Positions 43,846-52,582 of a stretch of 60,127 nucleotides of DNA are shown here, one piece after another. The notes beneath the pieces were generated by a model. The model ran no database searches, had not been told where the DNA came from, and saw only the letters and a list, made by a program, of their open reading frames with translations. Source of the stretch: Bradyrhizobium rifense (GTDB lineage: Bacteria > Pseudomonadota > Alphaproteobacteria > Rhizobiales > Xanthobacteraceae); the NCBI RefSeq assembly GCF_008123425.1, contig NZ_VSSS01000036.1:1-60127 (forward strand), given 5' to 3'. Within the stretch, counting starts at the first letter, position 1. Each line of letters begins with the position of its first letter. The position numbers and the translations under genes are program-made.

Positions 43846-44901
43846 TCAGTCTTCTGCAGATTGACCGCGGAGGGGCACGCGGTCGCAATGCCGAAACAAT
43901 CCGCAATTCCCATTTCGGCATCGAAAATCATCGTCGATTGTGTTGCCGTTGCAGACGTTCAATTCTGACTGTGCACAATATCGCCAGATCGCGTGCTGGA
44001 CAAATCTTGGGAAGTGCTGCGGGTAGTTTTGATTGAATTGCTTCGCGTCAATCTGGCGTGCAATTCTTCTCACGATGTCGCCGCATCCGCCGACTGAATA
44101 GCAAGCAGTTCCATATGTGTGCTCGGCCCCCAACATACGAGTAATACCCGTTCGGCGGAGAAAGTTATGCACCAGCGTATCGATGGCTATCATGCTGTAG
44201 CCGGTTTCGCGCCAGAGAGGTTTGCTTGCCGGGGCCGCCAACAAGATGTCGGCCAGTGTCATGTTGAGCACTTTGTCTGACACGCCGTAAATATTGCGAA
44301 GCGGGTCAATCAAAGCATGCCGCATTCGATAGGCTCGCTTCTTCGCCGAGCCCAAATTTGCCTGGGCAAGCGAACGATCCATCCAGTCAACGAGATTTCC
44401 ATCCGTGACATCGCGAATGAAAAAGAACAGTGAGTACGTGACCTGGTTTAGGCGTCCATTGCGGAGAGCAGAGCGAGGCACCGAACATTTTGCAATAGCT
44501 CCAGGCTCAGCGCAGGTCCGGGCGGCTTTCCGATATCCGCATCCGCAGAAGGTCCAGTAACCGCGGAGCTTGGGGCAGGTTGGTGGTCGGCTTGTCGCTT
44601 GCTGTAGATCCCGCCAAGAGGGCCGGTCGTGGTTCTCCATGTAGGTCAGGGCGGCACGGTCGCTGATACCCTGCAGCGAGAAGGATCGGACCAGGTGCTC
44701 GAATAGATATGGCGTGTCGCCATCTAGAATTGCCCGCTGGAGATGACCGGCGTTTTGCCCGATCAGGGTATCCGAACCGGCCAGGCGGCAGATCGTCTCC
44801 ACCAGCACAGCGGCATGGTCGAAAGGCTCGGGATGTACGGGAGGCGTGGGACCGTTTCTTGACCGGCAGGGCTGTTTCAGGCTGGTCCGCTTATTCCCCA
44901 T
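43846..44901 (-). CDS. Unknown 351-residue protein with Cys cluster
   Basis: This soluble protein has no signal peptide. A middle region (about 170-285) is helix-rich with a motif similar in flavour to the HhH-GPD DNA glycosylase fold (KVLNMTLADILLAAP, DTLVHNFLRRTG). The C-terminus holds many Cys: C-x7-C-x10-C-x4-C-x5-C (from YCAQSELNVC to GLFRHC). This resembles, but is not, the endonuclease III C-x6-C-x2-C-x5-C iron-sulphur motif. A DNA repair or nuclease role is only a guess. Confidence 0.5.
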   Translation of the reverse strand: MGNKRTSLKQPCRSRNGPTPPVHPEPFDHAAVLVETICRLAGSDTLIGQNAGHLQRAILDGDTPYLFEHLVRSFSLQGISDRAALTYMENHDRPSWRDLQQATSRPPTCPKLRGYWTFCGCGYRKAARTCAEPGAIAKCSVPRSALRNGRLNQVTYSLFFFIRDVTDGNLVDWMDRSLAQANLGSAKKRAYRMRHALIDPLRNIYGVSDKVLNMTLADILLAAPASKPLWRETGYSMIAIDTLVHNFLRRTGITRMLGAEHTYGTACYSVGGCGDIVRRIARQIDAKQFNQNYPQHFPRFVQHAIWRYCAQSELNVCNGNTIDDDFRCRNGNCGLFRHCDRVPLRGQSAED

Positions 44902-45135
44902 CCCTAGACCCTCGCAGATGGTCTCGGGGGCGGTGCACGGAATCTCGTAGTCGCTGAATCATTCGCTGCGTGCGGTTGGCCGAAAATGACGCGACGCAAC
45001 ATTATTTCACGCTCTGAACATAGCATCGGAAAAGCCGAGCTACAAGCGAAAAATCATGCTAAATACATGATTTTATTGACAAAAGCGCCTTTTAGCCTAC
45101 TTTTGCCAGTGAAAAAGTTGTGAAAAGTCGATGAA

Positions 45136-45497
45136 CCAAAGGGCTCCCGCTCACGATCCCACGTGATCGGCCGGACGTTCGTCTTGTAGGGTTCAACGCT
45201 CCAAAAACGCGACGGGCCAAATGTGCCGAAGAGCGTAAGATCGGCGACGAAGCCACGAGGCGACTGCGAGAAATCGTGCGCTCGCAACCATTAGACTTCA
45301 ACTCGTGGACTGTTCGTGTGCACCGGGGACCGAAGGAACGATGGGTGCAACTTCGGGCGTTCGTGTGGGGTACTGAAGGCGACTGGGCGAGACGTTGGAC
45401 AGATTCTGATCGCCGAGAGCTTGGCTGTCCGTTCCAATGCAGCGCGACACGATGCCCTAAGACACCGAAACCATGGTGTGAACTGCCGCGCAACTAA
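45136..45497 (+). pseudogene. Broken thermonuclease-like (SNase) gene
   Basis: One frame reads DVRLVGFNAPKTRRAKCAEE then GDEATRRLREIVRSQPLDF, typical of the staphylococcal nuclease fold (IRLxGIDxPE and the following helix). From about 45320 the sense moves to another frame as DGCNFGRSCGVLKATGRDVG and QILIAESLAV, and then back to the first frame as PFQCSATRCPKTPKPWC. So at least two frameshifts are needed, and the start is missing (stop just before 45137). Read as an inactivated secreted or cytosolic thermonuclease homologue. Confidence 0.6.
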
Positions 45498-45834
45498 GGC
45501 CCTTCGCCGCTACTCAACGGCCCGGTCCGCGCGACTCCGAGGGAGACCGTTGAGATCGCAAACAAACCAGTCCTGTCTAGCCGCACCAATGTCGTGCACC
45601 GCAGCCTCATGTCGCTCACAACGCCTTTTTGCGACTTCACCATCTCCATGTAGACGCCCAGCGGGTCAGGAAACTGTCCCGGTAGCAGCGCGTCGAGACC
45701 CTTTAGGTCGCGTCGCCGCAGGGCGAGCGGTGAGGCGAATTCCGGCCTCAACGCTACATGTTCGAACTGCTTGGTAAATTGACTGAAAAGTGTCACATTC
45801 CCGCAATAGTTGATTTTTTTATAAGGACACTGAC
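45498..45834. other. Intergenic, doubtful minus-strand ORF
   Basis: This is 337 bases before the large caspase gene. A minus-strand ORF of 139 codons (45494-45913) overlaps the start of that gene and has no recognisable domain; the inner part (RRRDLKGLDALLPGQFPDPL) could be a decayed coding remnant. The promoter of the caspase operon should lie here. Confidence 0.35.
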
Positions 45835-48800
45835 ATGAAGCTTGCGATTGCAACCGTGCTGTCGTTCTTTTTCGTCCAGTCTGCCGCAGCTGTTCCTGCC
45901 GAATGCCGCGCAACGTCAGGGGCGGACAAAATCGATTCGACGCTTCACGCTGCGGTCACGATCCGCAACGATGCGAGAACCGGCCAGCCTTCGACCCTTT
46001 CTTGGCAAATCTCCAAAAGTCCAGAGCTGCGCGATTCGTTTCTTGTAGTCGGTTTTCCAGGAACCACACGTTTTGGTGGAGACGGCTTCGTAGCTCTTCC
46101 CCCTACCGCTCGTGCTCCCCGATCAATTCGAGCATACGAAGAGAAGACTCGACTGATAGTGCCTCTGTCGAGTTCGACACCAAGCACAACAGGCTCGGCC
46201 AAGATAATATTCTATAACGCAGGCGCTACGAAAATTACTTGGTCCATCGTTGGTCTTCCGCCGAGGGGCGCGCCACCTCCATGCGTTGAAGCAAACTTTT
46301 TGAATGGCATTTTGGATGTGCAGGTTACGTCGGGGCCTCCTCAATTTGTGGCGCAAGACCGCTTTTCCTCAGGAGATCCGAAGTTCACGTTCGTTTCAAA
46401 TCACTCCAAATTTTTGCTATCTGTTTTTCAAGATCGATATCAAGTGATTGAAAAAAACACGGGGGATTTGGTGCTAGAGCGGGCCGGAAGAGAGCCGCGG
46501 TTTTCACCTTCGGGGCGATATCTCACAGCACGAGGAGGATCTGGCCGACTGGAAGTCGTTGACCTGCTTATCCAACAGGTTGTTTTCACGACCACTGCCG
46601 CCCTTGAAGGAAATTTTGGGGGAGTAGAGGCGGTGGCATGGATGAATGGCGATGCCGTTTTGATACTGGGGTACGGCCGAAAGGGCGCCGTTGGCGTCAC
46701 GCTTCCGTTGGTCAACGAAAGAGACCTTTTTTGGGGTGAGGGCTGCAACGGATGTCATGGTCTTGGCAGTACCTCGATCTGGTTGGATTGGGACCAAATT
46801 GCGTTTTCGGCCTCGGCTGACGATTTCTCTTTGTTGGAGGCCGCGGACTCAGAATCAACAGTCAAATTCTGGGACGAACAGAAGCCGGAAGAAAGAGGGC
46901 CTCCGCCGAAGCGACCAACATATTCGATACCGCACATCGAGGAAGTTAGCTTCCTCGCTGATGAACTCGCGGTGCCAAAGACGAGAAGTCGGGAGGAATT
47001 TAGTTGGAATTTTTCCGACAAAATTACCTTTGTCCTTTCCAACGCTGACGCCGACGCAGCTTATAAATTGGGAAAGCTAGTTGCAGACCGAATGCAAAAG
47101 CCGAACAGAGAAGTTGGCAGCCGACCAGAATCAAAAGTGGCAACTCGCGGCAAGATTTCCAAGCGAATGGTCGAATTGGACGGCAAGCGCGTGTCGCCCC
47201 GCAACAACCTTGAGCGATTAGCGGAGGCTTTAGTTCCATTCAAAATTCGAATTGACGACAAGCTTCCGAAGGAGCCATCTCGGCCGATTGTGAGGACACT
47301 AAACAACGACAATGCTGTGCAAGCGTCAGCCGTTGCCGTTGTTAAGAGCGCGATGCTAGCGCTTGCGCACAACAGGCCGCCGCTACAATTCCGGGCCGAA
47401 GCTAGTAAGAGGACAAAGCAGTCGGTCTACTTTGCGAAATCCTACGGCATGGATCTCGATGCTTGCACTCACGATGAAGGACCGGAAGACGAAGATCAAA
47501 CAAGTGCCCGCGAGAATGCTAGCGCCGCTCCGGAGACCAAGGAGGAGAACACTGAAGAAGAAAATCCGCCAGTGATTAGTGCGGACCAATTGGTGGCCTT
47601 GTGGAAGTTTGAACTAACTTCCGGCGTGCTTGTCGTGGCTCAGCAGCACACTCAATGCGGTACATCCCCTGATCGCTATGGGGATTTGATAGCTGTCTTC
47701 TCACCTGCAGATAGTTCTCTACCGTTGCGGCATACTAGAATAGTCGCAGCTTACTCTGACGCTGGAGACCCATCTGATCCTGCAGGTATCGATAAATTGC
47801 GAGCAAGCTCGGGGTCGGCTCTTAGGCTTGATTTTCGGCCAGTTTTGGAACTTAATCTTGTCGACCAGCGCTGGCTAATCGTCACGTCCAAAGACGCCGC
47901 GACATCTGTGGTATTTGAAGTTCCTTCCTTCAAGCAAACATCCATTGTGTCAGGTCTGGAAAACCCGCTGGATATATCCATTGTCTCGACAACCGCTGAC
48001 CATCGTAACCTCGTGCAATTGAACGAGAGCGGATCAGTGGGGTTTTACGATTTGAAGACGGGACAACTTCGTCTTCGGGGTAAATTCGTAGATGATGAAA
48101 TAGTCTTGCTGGACTCTGCTCTAAACTTCGAAGCAACTCCGGAAGGAGCAAGCTACCTTTATGTGCAAGTTCCGGGCAACCCGCAGCTATTTTCACTCGA
48201 CCAGTTTTCCAGCAAATTACAATCGCCAGGAATTGGTCAGAGGCGTGTCTATCAAGATGAGCCTTTACCAACGCCACCAACGGGCATTGCACCGCCTTCT
48301 ATTCAAGTCGATCGGGCAGGTACATCATTTGTTGTTACTGCAACCTCGGAAAACGGTCTGTCAGAGCTTAGGGTGATGGTTGACGGGTATTCGGCGGAAA
48401 CCTTCAAGTTTGAGGGCGCTGCAGGCCGCCAGGTTTTATCGTCCGACTCGTTTGGACCGGCTCGTTGGGTCAGTTTTTACGTCACGGACGTGCAGGGCAT
48501 AAAGAGCGTTACAAAATCATTCTTGCTAAGCGCAAAGAGCTACAGCGGTACTTTGAGAGTGCTATCAGTCGGCATTAACAAATTCAATGGCGGCGCATAT
48601 CAGGGCAAAATAGTTTCCGACCTGGCCTTTGCGGCCGGCGACGCAAAGCGTTTTGAGGTCGGTGCAAAGGCGTATCTTTCTCCCTCGTACAGTCGTTACT
48701 CCAGCCAAGTCTTTGCAGGGGAGGGGGGCAGTCGCGATAAATTGCTTGAGGCCCTCAGTAGCTTTGCAAAAGCCACGAAGCGCGGCGACACCTTGGTACT

Positions 48801-49260
48801 TTTTCTTGCATCGCATGGGTTGACTAGTGGCGGCGAATTTTCACTATTGTTACCAAGCCAATCGAAGGGAGCAGATATTGTTGAACTTCCGTTCTCGGCG
48901 GTGTCGGATATTGTTAAAACGTCGCAAGGGCGCGTCTTTATTTTTCTTGATGCTTGTCACTCTGCTGATGCGGCCCAGGATGCTGCTTCGGAGCAACTTG
49001 CTGCGACTCATCAGAACGTCACAGTCATTTCCGCTTCAAAGGGCCGACAGAGTAGTCTTGAAAGTCAGTCTTGGGGCGGCGGTATTTTCACAACAGCCTT
49101 GCTAGATGTTTTGAAGGCAGCGAAGTTTTCGGGGAATCACGACTTAAGTATGGAAAGTCTCTACGCCAACGTTCGCAGGATAGTCACGGCACGAACAAAC
49201 GGAAGGCAAACACCATGGTTTCGGCGCGCTAGCTGGCAAGGTGAACAATCAGTCGACTGA
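45835..49260 (+). CDS. Large exported caspase-like protein with CxxCH motif
   Basis: This is a 1141-residue protein with signal peptide MKLAIATVLSFFFVQSAAA. Residues about 25-540 look like repeated beta-strands of a propeller or similar fold. They include CNGCH at 304-308, a c-type haem attachment pattern, in the region WGEGCNGCHGLGSTS. A highly acidic linker lies at about 545-580, then more strand-rich sequence, and a C-terminal caspase-like domain (about 905-1130) with His994 (ASHG) and Cys1041 (LDACHS). It heads an operon with three more exported or signal-bearing proteins. Peptidase activity in the periplasm is inferred. Confidence 0.75.
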   Translation: MKLAIATVLSFFFVQSAAAVPAECRATSGADKIDSTLHAAVTIRNDARTGQPSTLSWQISKSPELRDSFLVVGFPGTTRFGGDGFVALPPTARAPRSIRAYEEKTRLIVPLSSSTPSTTGSAKIIFYNAGATKITWSIVGLPPRGAPPPCVEANFLNGILDVQVTSGPPQFVAQDRFSSGDPKFTFVSNHSKFLLSVFQDRYQVIEKNTGDLVLERAGREPRFSPSGRYLTARGGSGRLEVVDLLIQQVVFTTTAALEGNFGGVEAVAWMNGDAVLILGYGRKGAVGVTLPLVNERDLFWGEGCNGCHGLGSTSIWLDWDQIAFSASADDFSLLEAADSESTVKFWDEQKPEERGPPPKRPTYSIPHIEEVSFLADELAVPKTRSREEFSWNFSDKITFVLSNADADAAYKLGKLVADRMQKPNREVGSRPESKVATRGKISKRMVELDGKRVSPRNNLERLAEALVPFKIRIDDKLPKEPSRPIVRTLNNDNAVQASAVAVVKSAMLALAHNRPPLQFRAEASKRTKQSVYFAKSYGMDLDACTHDEGPEDEDQTSARENASAAPETKEENTEEENPPVISADQLVALWKFELTSGVLVVAQQHTQCGTSPDRYGDLIAVFSPADSSLPLRHTRIVAAYSDAGDPSDPAGIDKLRASSGSALRLDFRPVLELNLVDQRWLIVTSKDAATSVVFEVPSFKQTSIVSGLENPLDISIVSTTADHRNLVQLNESGSVGFYDLKTGQLRLRGKFVDDEIVLLDSALNFEATPEGASYLYVQVPGNPQLFSLDQFSSKLQSPGIGQRRVYQDEPLPTPPTGIAPPSIQVDRAGTSFVVTATSENGLSELRVMVDGYSAETFKFEGAAGRQVLSSDSFGPARWVSFYVTDVQGIKSVTKSFLLSAKSYSGTLRVLSVGINKFNGGAYQGKIVSDLAFAAGDAKRFEVGAKAYLSPSYSRYSSQVFAGEGGSRDKLLEALSSFAKATKRGDTLVLFLASHGLTSGGEFSLLLPSQSKGADIVELPFSAVSDIVKTSQGRVFIFLDACHSADAAQDAASEQLAATHQNVTVISASKGRQSSLESQSWGGGIFTTALLDVLKAAKFSGNHDLSMESLYANVRRIVTARTNGRQTPWFRRASWQGEQSVD

Positions 49261-49285
49261 CATTCTTAGCGAACGGAGAACGTAA

Positions 49286-49909
49286 ATGGTCTTGGAAAGT
49301 CGGCGTTATATTTTATCTCTGGGTGTGGCTTCACTAAGCCTGGTGGGCGTGTTTCGAACACGCAATGCATTCGCGGTCCAACCTCGAAAACCAAGTAGTA
49401 TGGCCGAATGGATGGACACTTGGACGGGTGAGTTAGCTCGCAAACCTGAAGGTGGGCTCTTTGTTTATCGGTTCAAAGAACCGATGTGGGCACTCTTAAA
49501 GCCGATTGCGTGGGAGCCCGATGTTGGCACATCTAAGATCGCTAGAGTAGAGGTGCCGGAGGGCTTTGTGACGGATTTCGCCAGCATACCCCGCGCGTTC
49601 TATTCTCTTCTGCGGCCTGATGGCGATTACACGTACCCTGCCATTTTACACGACTATCTTTATTGGACTCAGGAGCGGCCCAAGGCGGAATGCGACGAGG
49701 TGATCCGATTGGCGATGCTCGATTTTAAGATCGACCCGGTGACTGTAAAGGCGATCTATGCTGCGGTTCAGACGTTTGGTCAATCGGCATGGAACGCAAA
49801 TTCGAAGCTGCGCGCAGATGGTGAAAAGAGAATACTAGCGAAATTGCCAACGGATCCTCGGACCACTTGGGCCGATTGGAAGAAAAAGGCGGAAGTGTTC
49901 TCGCAATAA
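49286..49909 (+). CDS. Exported DUF1353 protein
   Basis: This 207-residue protein has an N-terminal signal-like segment (RRYILSLGVASLSLVGVF, with RR) and the DUF1353 core: VPEGFVTDFASIPRAFYSLL, YPAILHDYLYW and an acidic helix with AECDEVIRLAM. DUF1353 proteins are often found in phages and have an HD-like look; function is unknown. It lies 25 bases after the caspase gene in the same direction. Confidence 0.78.
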   Translation: MVLESRRYILSLGVASLSLVGVFRTRNAFAVQPRKPSSMAEWMDTWTGELARKPEGGLFVYRFKEPMWALLKPIAWEPDVGTSKIARVEVPEGFVTDFASIPRAFYSLLRPDGDYTYPAILHDYLYWTQERPKAECDEVIRLAMLDFKIDPVTVKAIYAAVQTFGQSAWNANSKLRADGEKRILAKLPTDPRTTWADWKKKAEVFSQ

Positions 49910-49980
49910 AAGCTTTTGAAGATATCTGCTGGGTGAAGACCGGTGTTATAACAATTGCAACGATAGAGAGAGCGCTGCGT

Positions 49981-51132
49981 ATGGTGTCACTCGATCGACG
50001 TTCCCTTCTGTTGAAGATACGGAATTTGGCAGCCCTATCGATAGTTGGCAGCTCAGGTGTTCTCGCAATTTCGACGCAAGCCCAAGCATGGTTCCAGGCA
50101 GCACTTGGTGCTCTGTCGGTTATTTCATCGTTCGTACAACGGCCGAGCGGCCTTGCCGCAATGATGTCCGCAATCAACGAAAAGCTTGACGTAATAGTCG
50201 AGCAAGCTGCGCAAATTGAGCTAGCCCTGGCGGACATCGCTCTGGCAATTGCTGATCTGAAAGAAAAGCTGCCAGAGATGCTTGAGAATGCTTTCACCGC
50301 TGACAAAGTGGGCCGATTGCGGTCCGCTATGCATAATTGGTTCGACGAGCAGATCGATAGCCGCGCAGCGGTGGATGCGCTCGACCCGACACGCCGCGGT
50401 ATGGTGACAATCACTCTCTCGACGATCGATTCCATCGTTTACGATCTCGCCATTAGCAAAGAGGGGGCGGTCCCGCGTGCTGCGATTGCCGCTCCACTAG
50501 CGTTAGGCGTTCACATGAACATCCTGTCGCTTGCTGAGCCGAATAAGATCGGGGCTGCTTTGGCTCGGCATATCAAATGGCACGAGTGCATTCTGTCGCC
50601 GGACGTCAAAAACTCTGTTGCATATCAACTTTCGGATTTGAAGGCAAAGCGAGAACTCGTTCTTGATAAGATCGCAAAATCACGTCTGGCGACCGAGAGC
50701 GGTTTTGATCGGAAGAAGTGGACATCTGACGGCACGGGAGAAGTATGTGCGGGGTCGGTCGGTCCGTGGTCGACGAGCAGCCCAGATATGCCTGTAGGAA
50801 TCGTATTTTATGCTTGGCGCTTTGTGCAGCTGACGTCGAGCGGCTATCCTATTATTGCACTCCAGAAGAGTTTTTCTAGCCGGACGCCACCTTGGGATTC
50901 GAACAAGGCCTCGCTGGTTTGCATGAGTCGACCCGGAGCCGTCGAGTCTCATCCGGTAATCGTGGCGATAAATCAGGAGATGGAACCACTGCTCGGGTCG
51001 CCTACCAGTCCGGAGGGGTTGCTCCCTCAGCTGAATAATCTCAGCGGGCGCATAGCGTTTCTTGAGCAGATCGTCGGCATTGTTGAGGCTACTCGCCGCG
51101 AGGCCTTGCGTATGAAGGAGGAGTTTCCGTGA
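49981..51132 (+). CDS. Exported helical hypothetical protein
   Basis: This 383-residue protein starts MVSLDRRSLLLKIRNLAAL and has a hydrophobic, signal-like segment that may be Tat type (RR) ending near AQA. Helical heptad-rich segments (about 60-130, with NEKLDVIVEQAAQIELALADI) suggest a coiled coil. The rest has no family I recognise. An upstream in-frame ATG overlaps the DUF1353 gene and is rejected. The stop is overlapped by the next start (GTGA). Confidence 0.6.
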   Translation: MVSLDRRSLLLKIRNLAALSIVGSSGVLAISTQAQAWFQAALGALSVISSFVQRPSGLAAMMSAINEKLDVIVEQAAQIELALADIALAIADLKEKLPEMLENAFTADKVGRLRSAMHNWFDEQIDSRAAVDALDPTRRGMVTITLSTIDSIVYDLAISKEGAVPRAAIAAPLALGVHMNILSLAEPNKIGAALARHIKWHECILSPDVKNSVAYQLSDLKAKRELVLDKIAKSRLATESGFDRKKWTSDGTGEVCAGSVGPWSTSSPDMPVGIVFYAWRFVQLTSSGYPIIALQKSFSSRTPPWDSNKASLVCMSRPGAVESHPVIVAINQEMEPLLGSPTSPEGLLPQLNNLSGRIAFLEQIVGIVEATRREALRMKEEFP

Positions 51133-52202
51133 AACGCGCGATGGTGGCATTCGCCTTGGTGACGTTGTGCACTGCGTGGGCTGTCGGCGCGCAGACGACA
51201 TTGCCGGATCGCGGCGCTTCGGTCGATGCGCAATCCAATCGCGCGACCGGGATGAACGATGCGGGTACCCTAATTCAAGAAGCGACCAAGGATTTACAAG
51301 ACAAGGCGATTGACAGAAGTGCGAAGGCCGAAATCCAGAAACTTTGGCAAAACGTTGAGGAGGTGTACCCGTATCTCGGCAATCGTGGCCTTCTGCTAGA
51401 GGTCAATGTCGTTGTCAATGATGCATCCGCATCCACGCCCTCGCCGCAAAAGCAGGTTGAAAGCGTATTATTCATTGGCGTTGGAGCCGATCCTGCCCAC
51501 GCATGGGCTGAAAATTTGCGCGATAGGATCGGCCCAGCGAATAAGGGTTATTCTCGATCGTTGGCAGATAGTTGGTTCATTTGGATCACGCCGGGAAGGC
51601 GTGGGTGGCCGAAATCTGCACCAAGCTACGTGGAAGCGGCTTCCAAAGAGTTGTTAGATCAACGCGAGCCGCGAAACGCCGTTGTTGTTGAGGGAACCAG
51701 AGTTCGCGGAATGTTGCTCGCAGATAATGGGATTCGGCTGGAAACGCAGATGAGCGCCATCGCCGCCACAGCGGAGGCTGCCGAGAGTACCGCAACCAAT
51801 GCGCCCTTGCGAGCGGCTGCTGCCAAACTCCGAAAGAATGTGGAGGATGCTTCAAAAAGGCTGGCGCAGATCAATGCTCACCTAGAGCACGATATGAGGG
51901 CTGTGGCGCGGGCACAGGATGCTTTGGGTGTGCTTGACGGATCGATCGCCTTTGGCAGTGCGGCATCAAAAATAGGCGACGCGCTCGGCATGCTCGGACC
52001 GGATGCTCCTTCTTCTCCTAACGCAAACATGACTCAGGATGAGGCCGTCGCCTACGTCAACAAGTTGGCCGATTTCTCAAAAAGATCAACGATCGAATAC
52101 CAGCAACAGCAGTCCGTTGTTGTTCGAGATATCAATGGACAGGTCGATCTATTCAGACATGATTTCAGAAGTAGCAGCGTTGCTCTTCCTCCGGCTAATT
52201 AA
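51129..52202 (+). CDS. Exported hypothetical protein
   Basis: This 357-residue protein has a signal peptide MKRAMVAFALVTLCTAWAVGA. A GTG start overlapping the previous stop is chosen; ATG at 51141 is possible. The first half reads like mixed alpha/beta (HAWAENLRDRIGP, WFIWITPGRRG) and the second half (about 205-270) is a long helical segment. I recognise no family. Last gene of the four-gene caspase operon. Confidence 0.6.
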   Translation: MKRAMVAFALVTLCTAWAVGAQTTLPDRGASVDAQSNRATGMNDAGTLIQEATKDLQDKAIDRSAKAEIQKLWQNVEEVYPYLGNRGLLLEVNVVVNDASASTPSPQKQVESVLFIGVGADPAHAWAENLRDRIGPANKGYSRSLADSWFIWITPGRRGWPKSAPSYVEAASKELLDQREPRNAVVVEGTRVRGMLLADNGIRLETQMSAIAATAEAAESTATNAPLRAAAAKLRKNVEDASKRLAQINAHLEHDMRAVARAQDALGVLDGSIAFGSAASKIGDALGMLGPDAPSSPNANMTQDEAVAYVNKLADFSKRSTIEYQQQQSVVVRDINGQVDLFRHDFRSSSVALPPAN

Positions 52203-52272
52203 CCTATCGGCGCTAGCTGCCTCCGGCCGCACGCATAGTCGGGCGGACGGTTGCCAGTGATGCAGACGGAGG

Positions 52273-52389
52273 TCATGAAGTTAACGACGAGACATCATGG
52301 CTAACCGCCAGCTTGCGCGCCACGGCCACGGCAGCTCTTTTGAAGCCGGTCCTCTCCCGGAGCTTCAGACCCCACGTGCGCAGAGTGCT
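52273..52389 (-). pseudogene. IS110-family transposase C-terminal remnant
   Basis: On the minus strand STLRTWGLKLRERTGFKRAA followed by VAVARKLAV ends in a stop soon after. This is the C-terminal Transposase_20-like end of IS110/IS116/IS902 enzymes (the usual pattern is LxxWGxRLxxRxGxxRAxVAVARKLAVxMH). The rest of the element is gone. Confidence 0.55.
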
Positions 52390-52582
52390 GTAGGTTGAGC
52401 TGCGCGTCAGAATGACCGCCTATGAGGCTTTCCAGCACCGCCCATCCTGCAGGCGGCCAACGAAGAACGTCTCCGGAGAAACAAGGGCGTTGTGCCCGCG
52501 AATGCATCGATGGCTATGGCGGAATCCTTCGGACTAATTCAAAGGGAAGTTCTTGGCGCGAGCTTGCTCGGCTCCGCGCAAC
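52390..52582. other. Intergenic, nothing recognised
   Basis: This is mostly short open frames with no recognisable sequence, between an IS110 remnant and the caspase-like gene. Confidence 0.4.

Noticed and set aside
45054..45287. Minus-strand ORF of 77 codons
   Set aside because: It overlaps the thermonuclease-like pseudogene, whose plus-strand frames have clear family resemblance.
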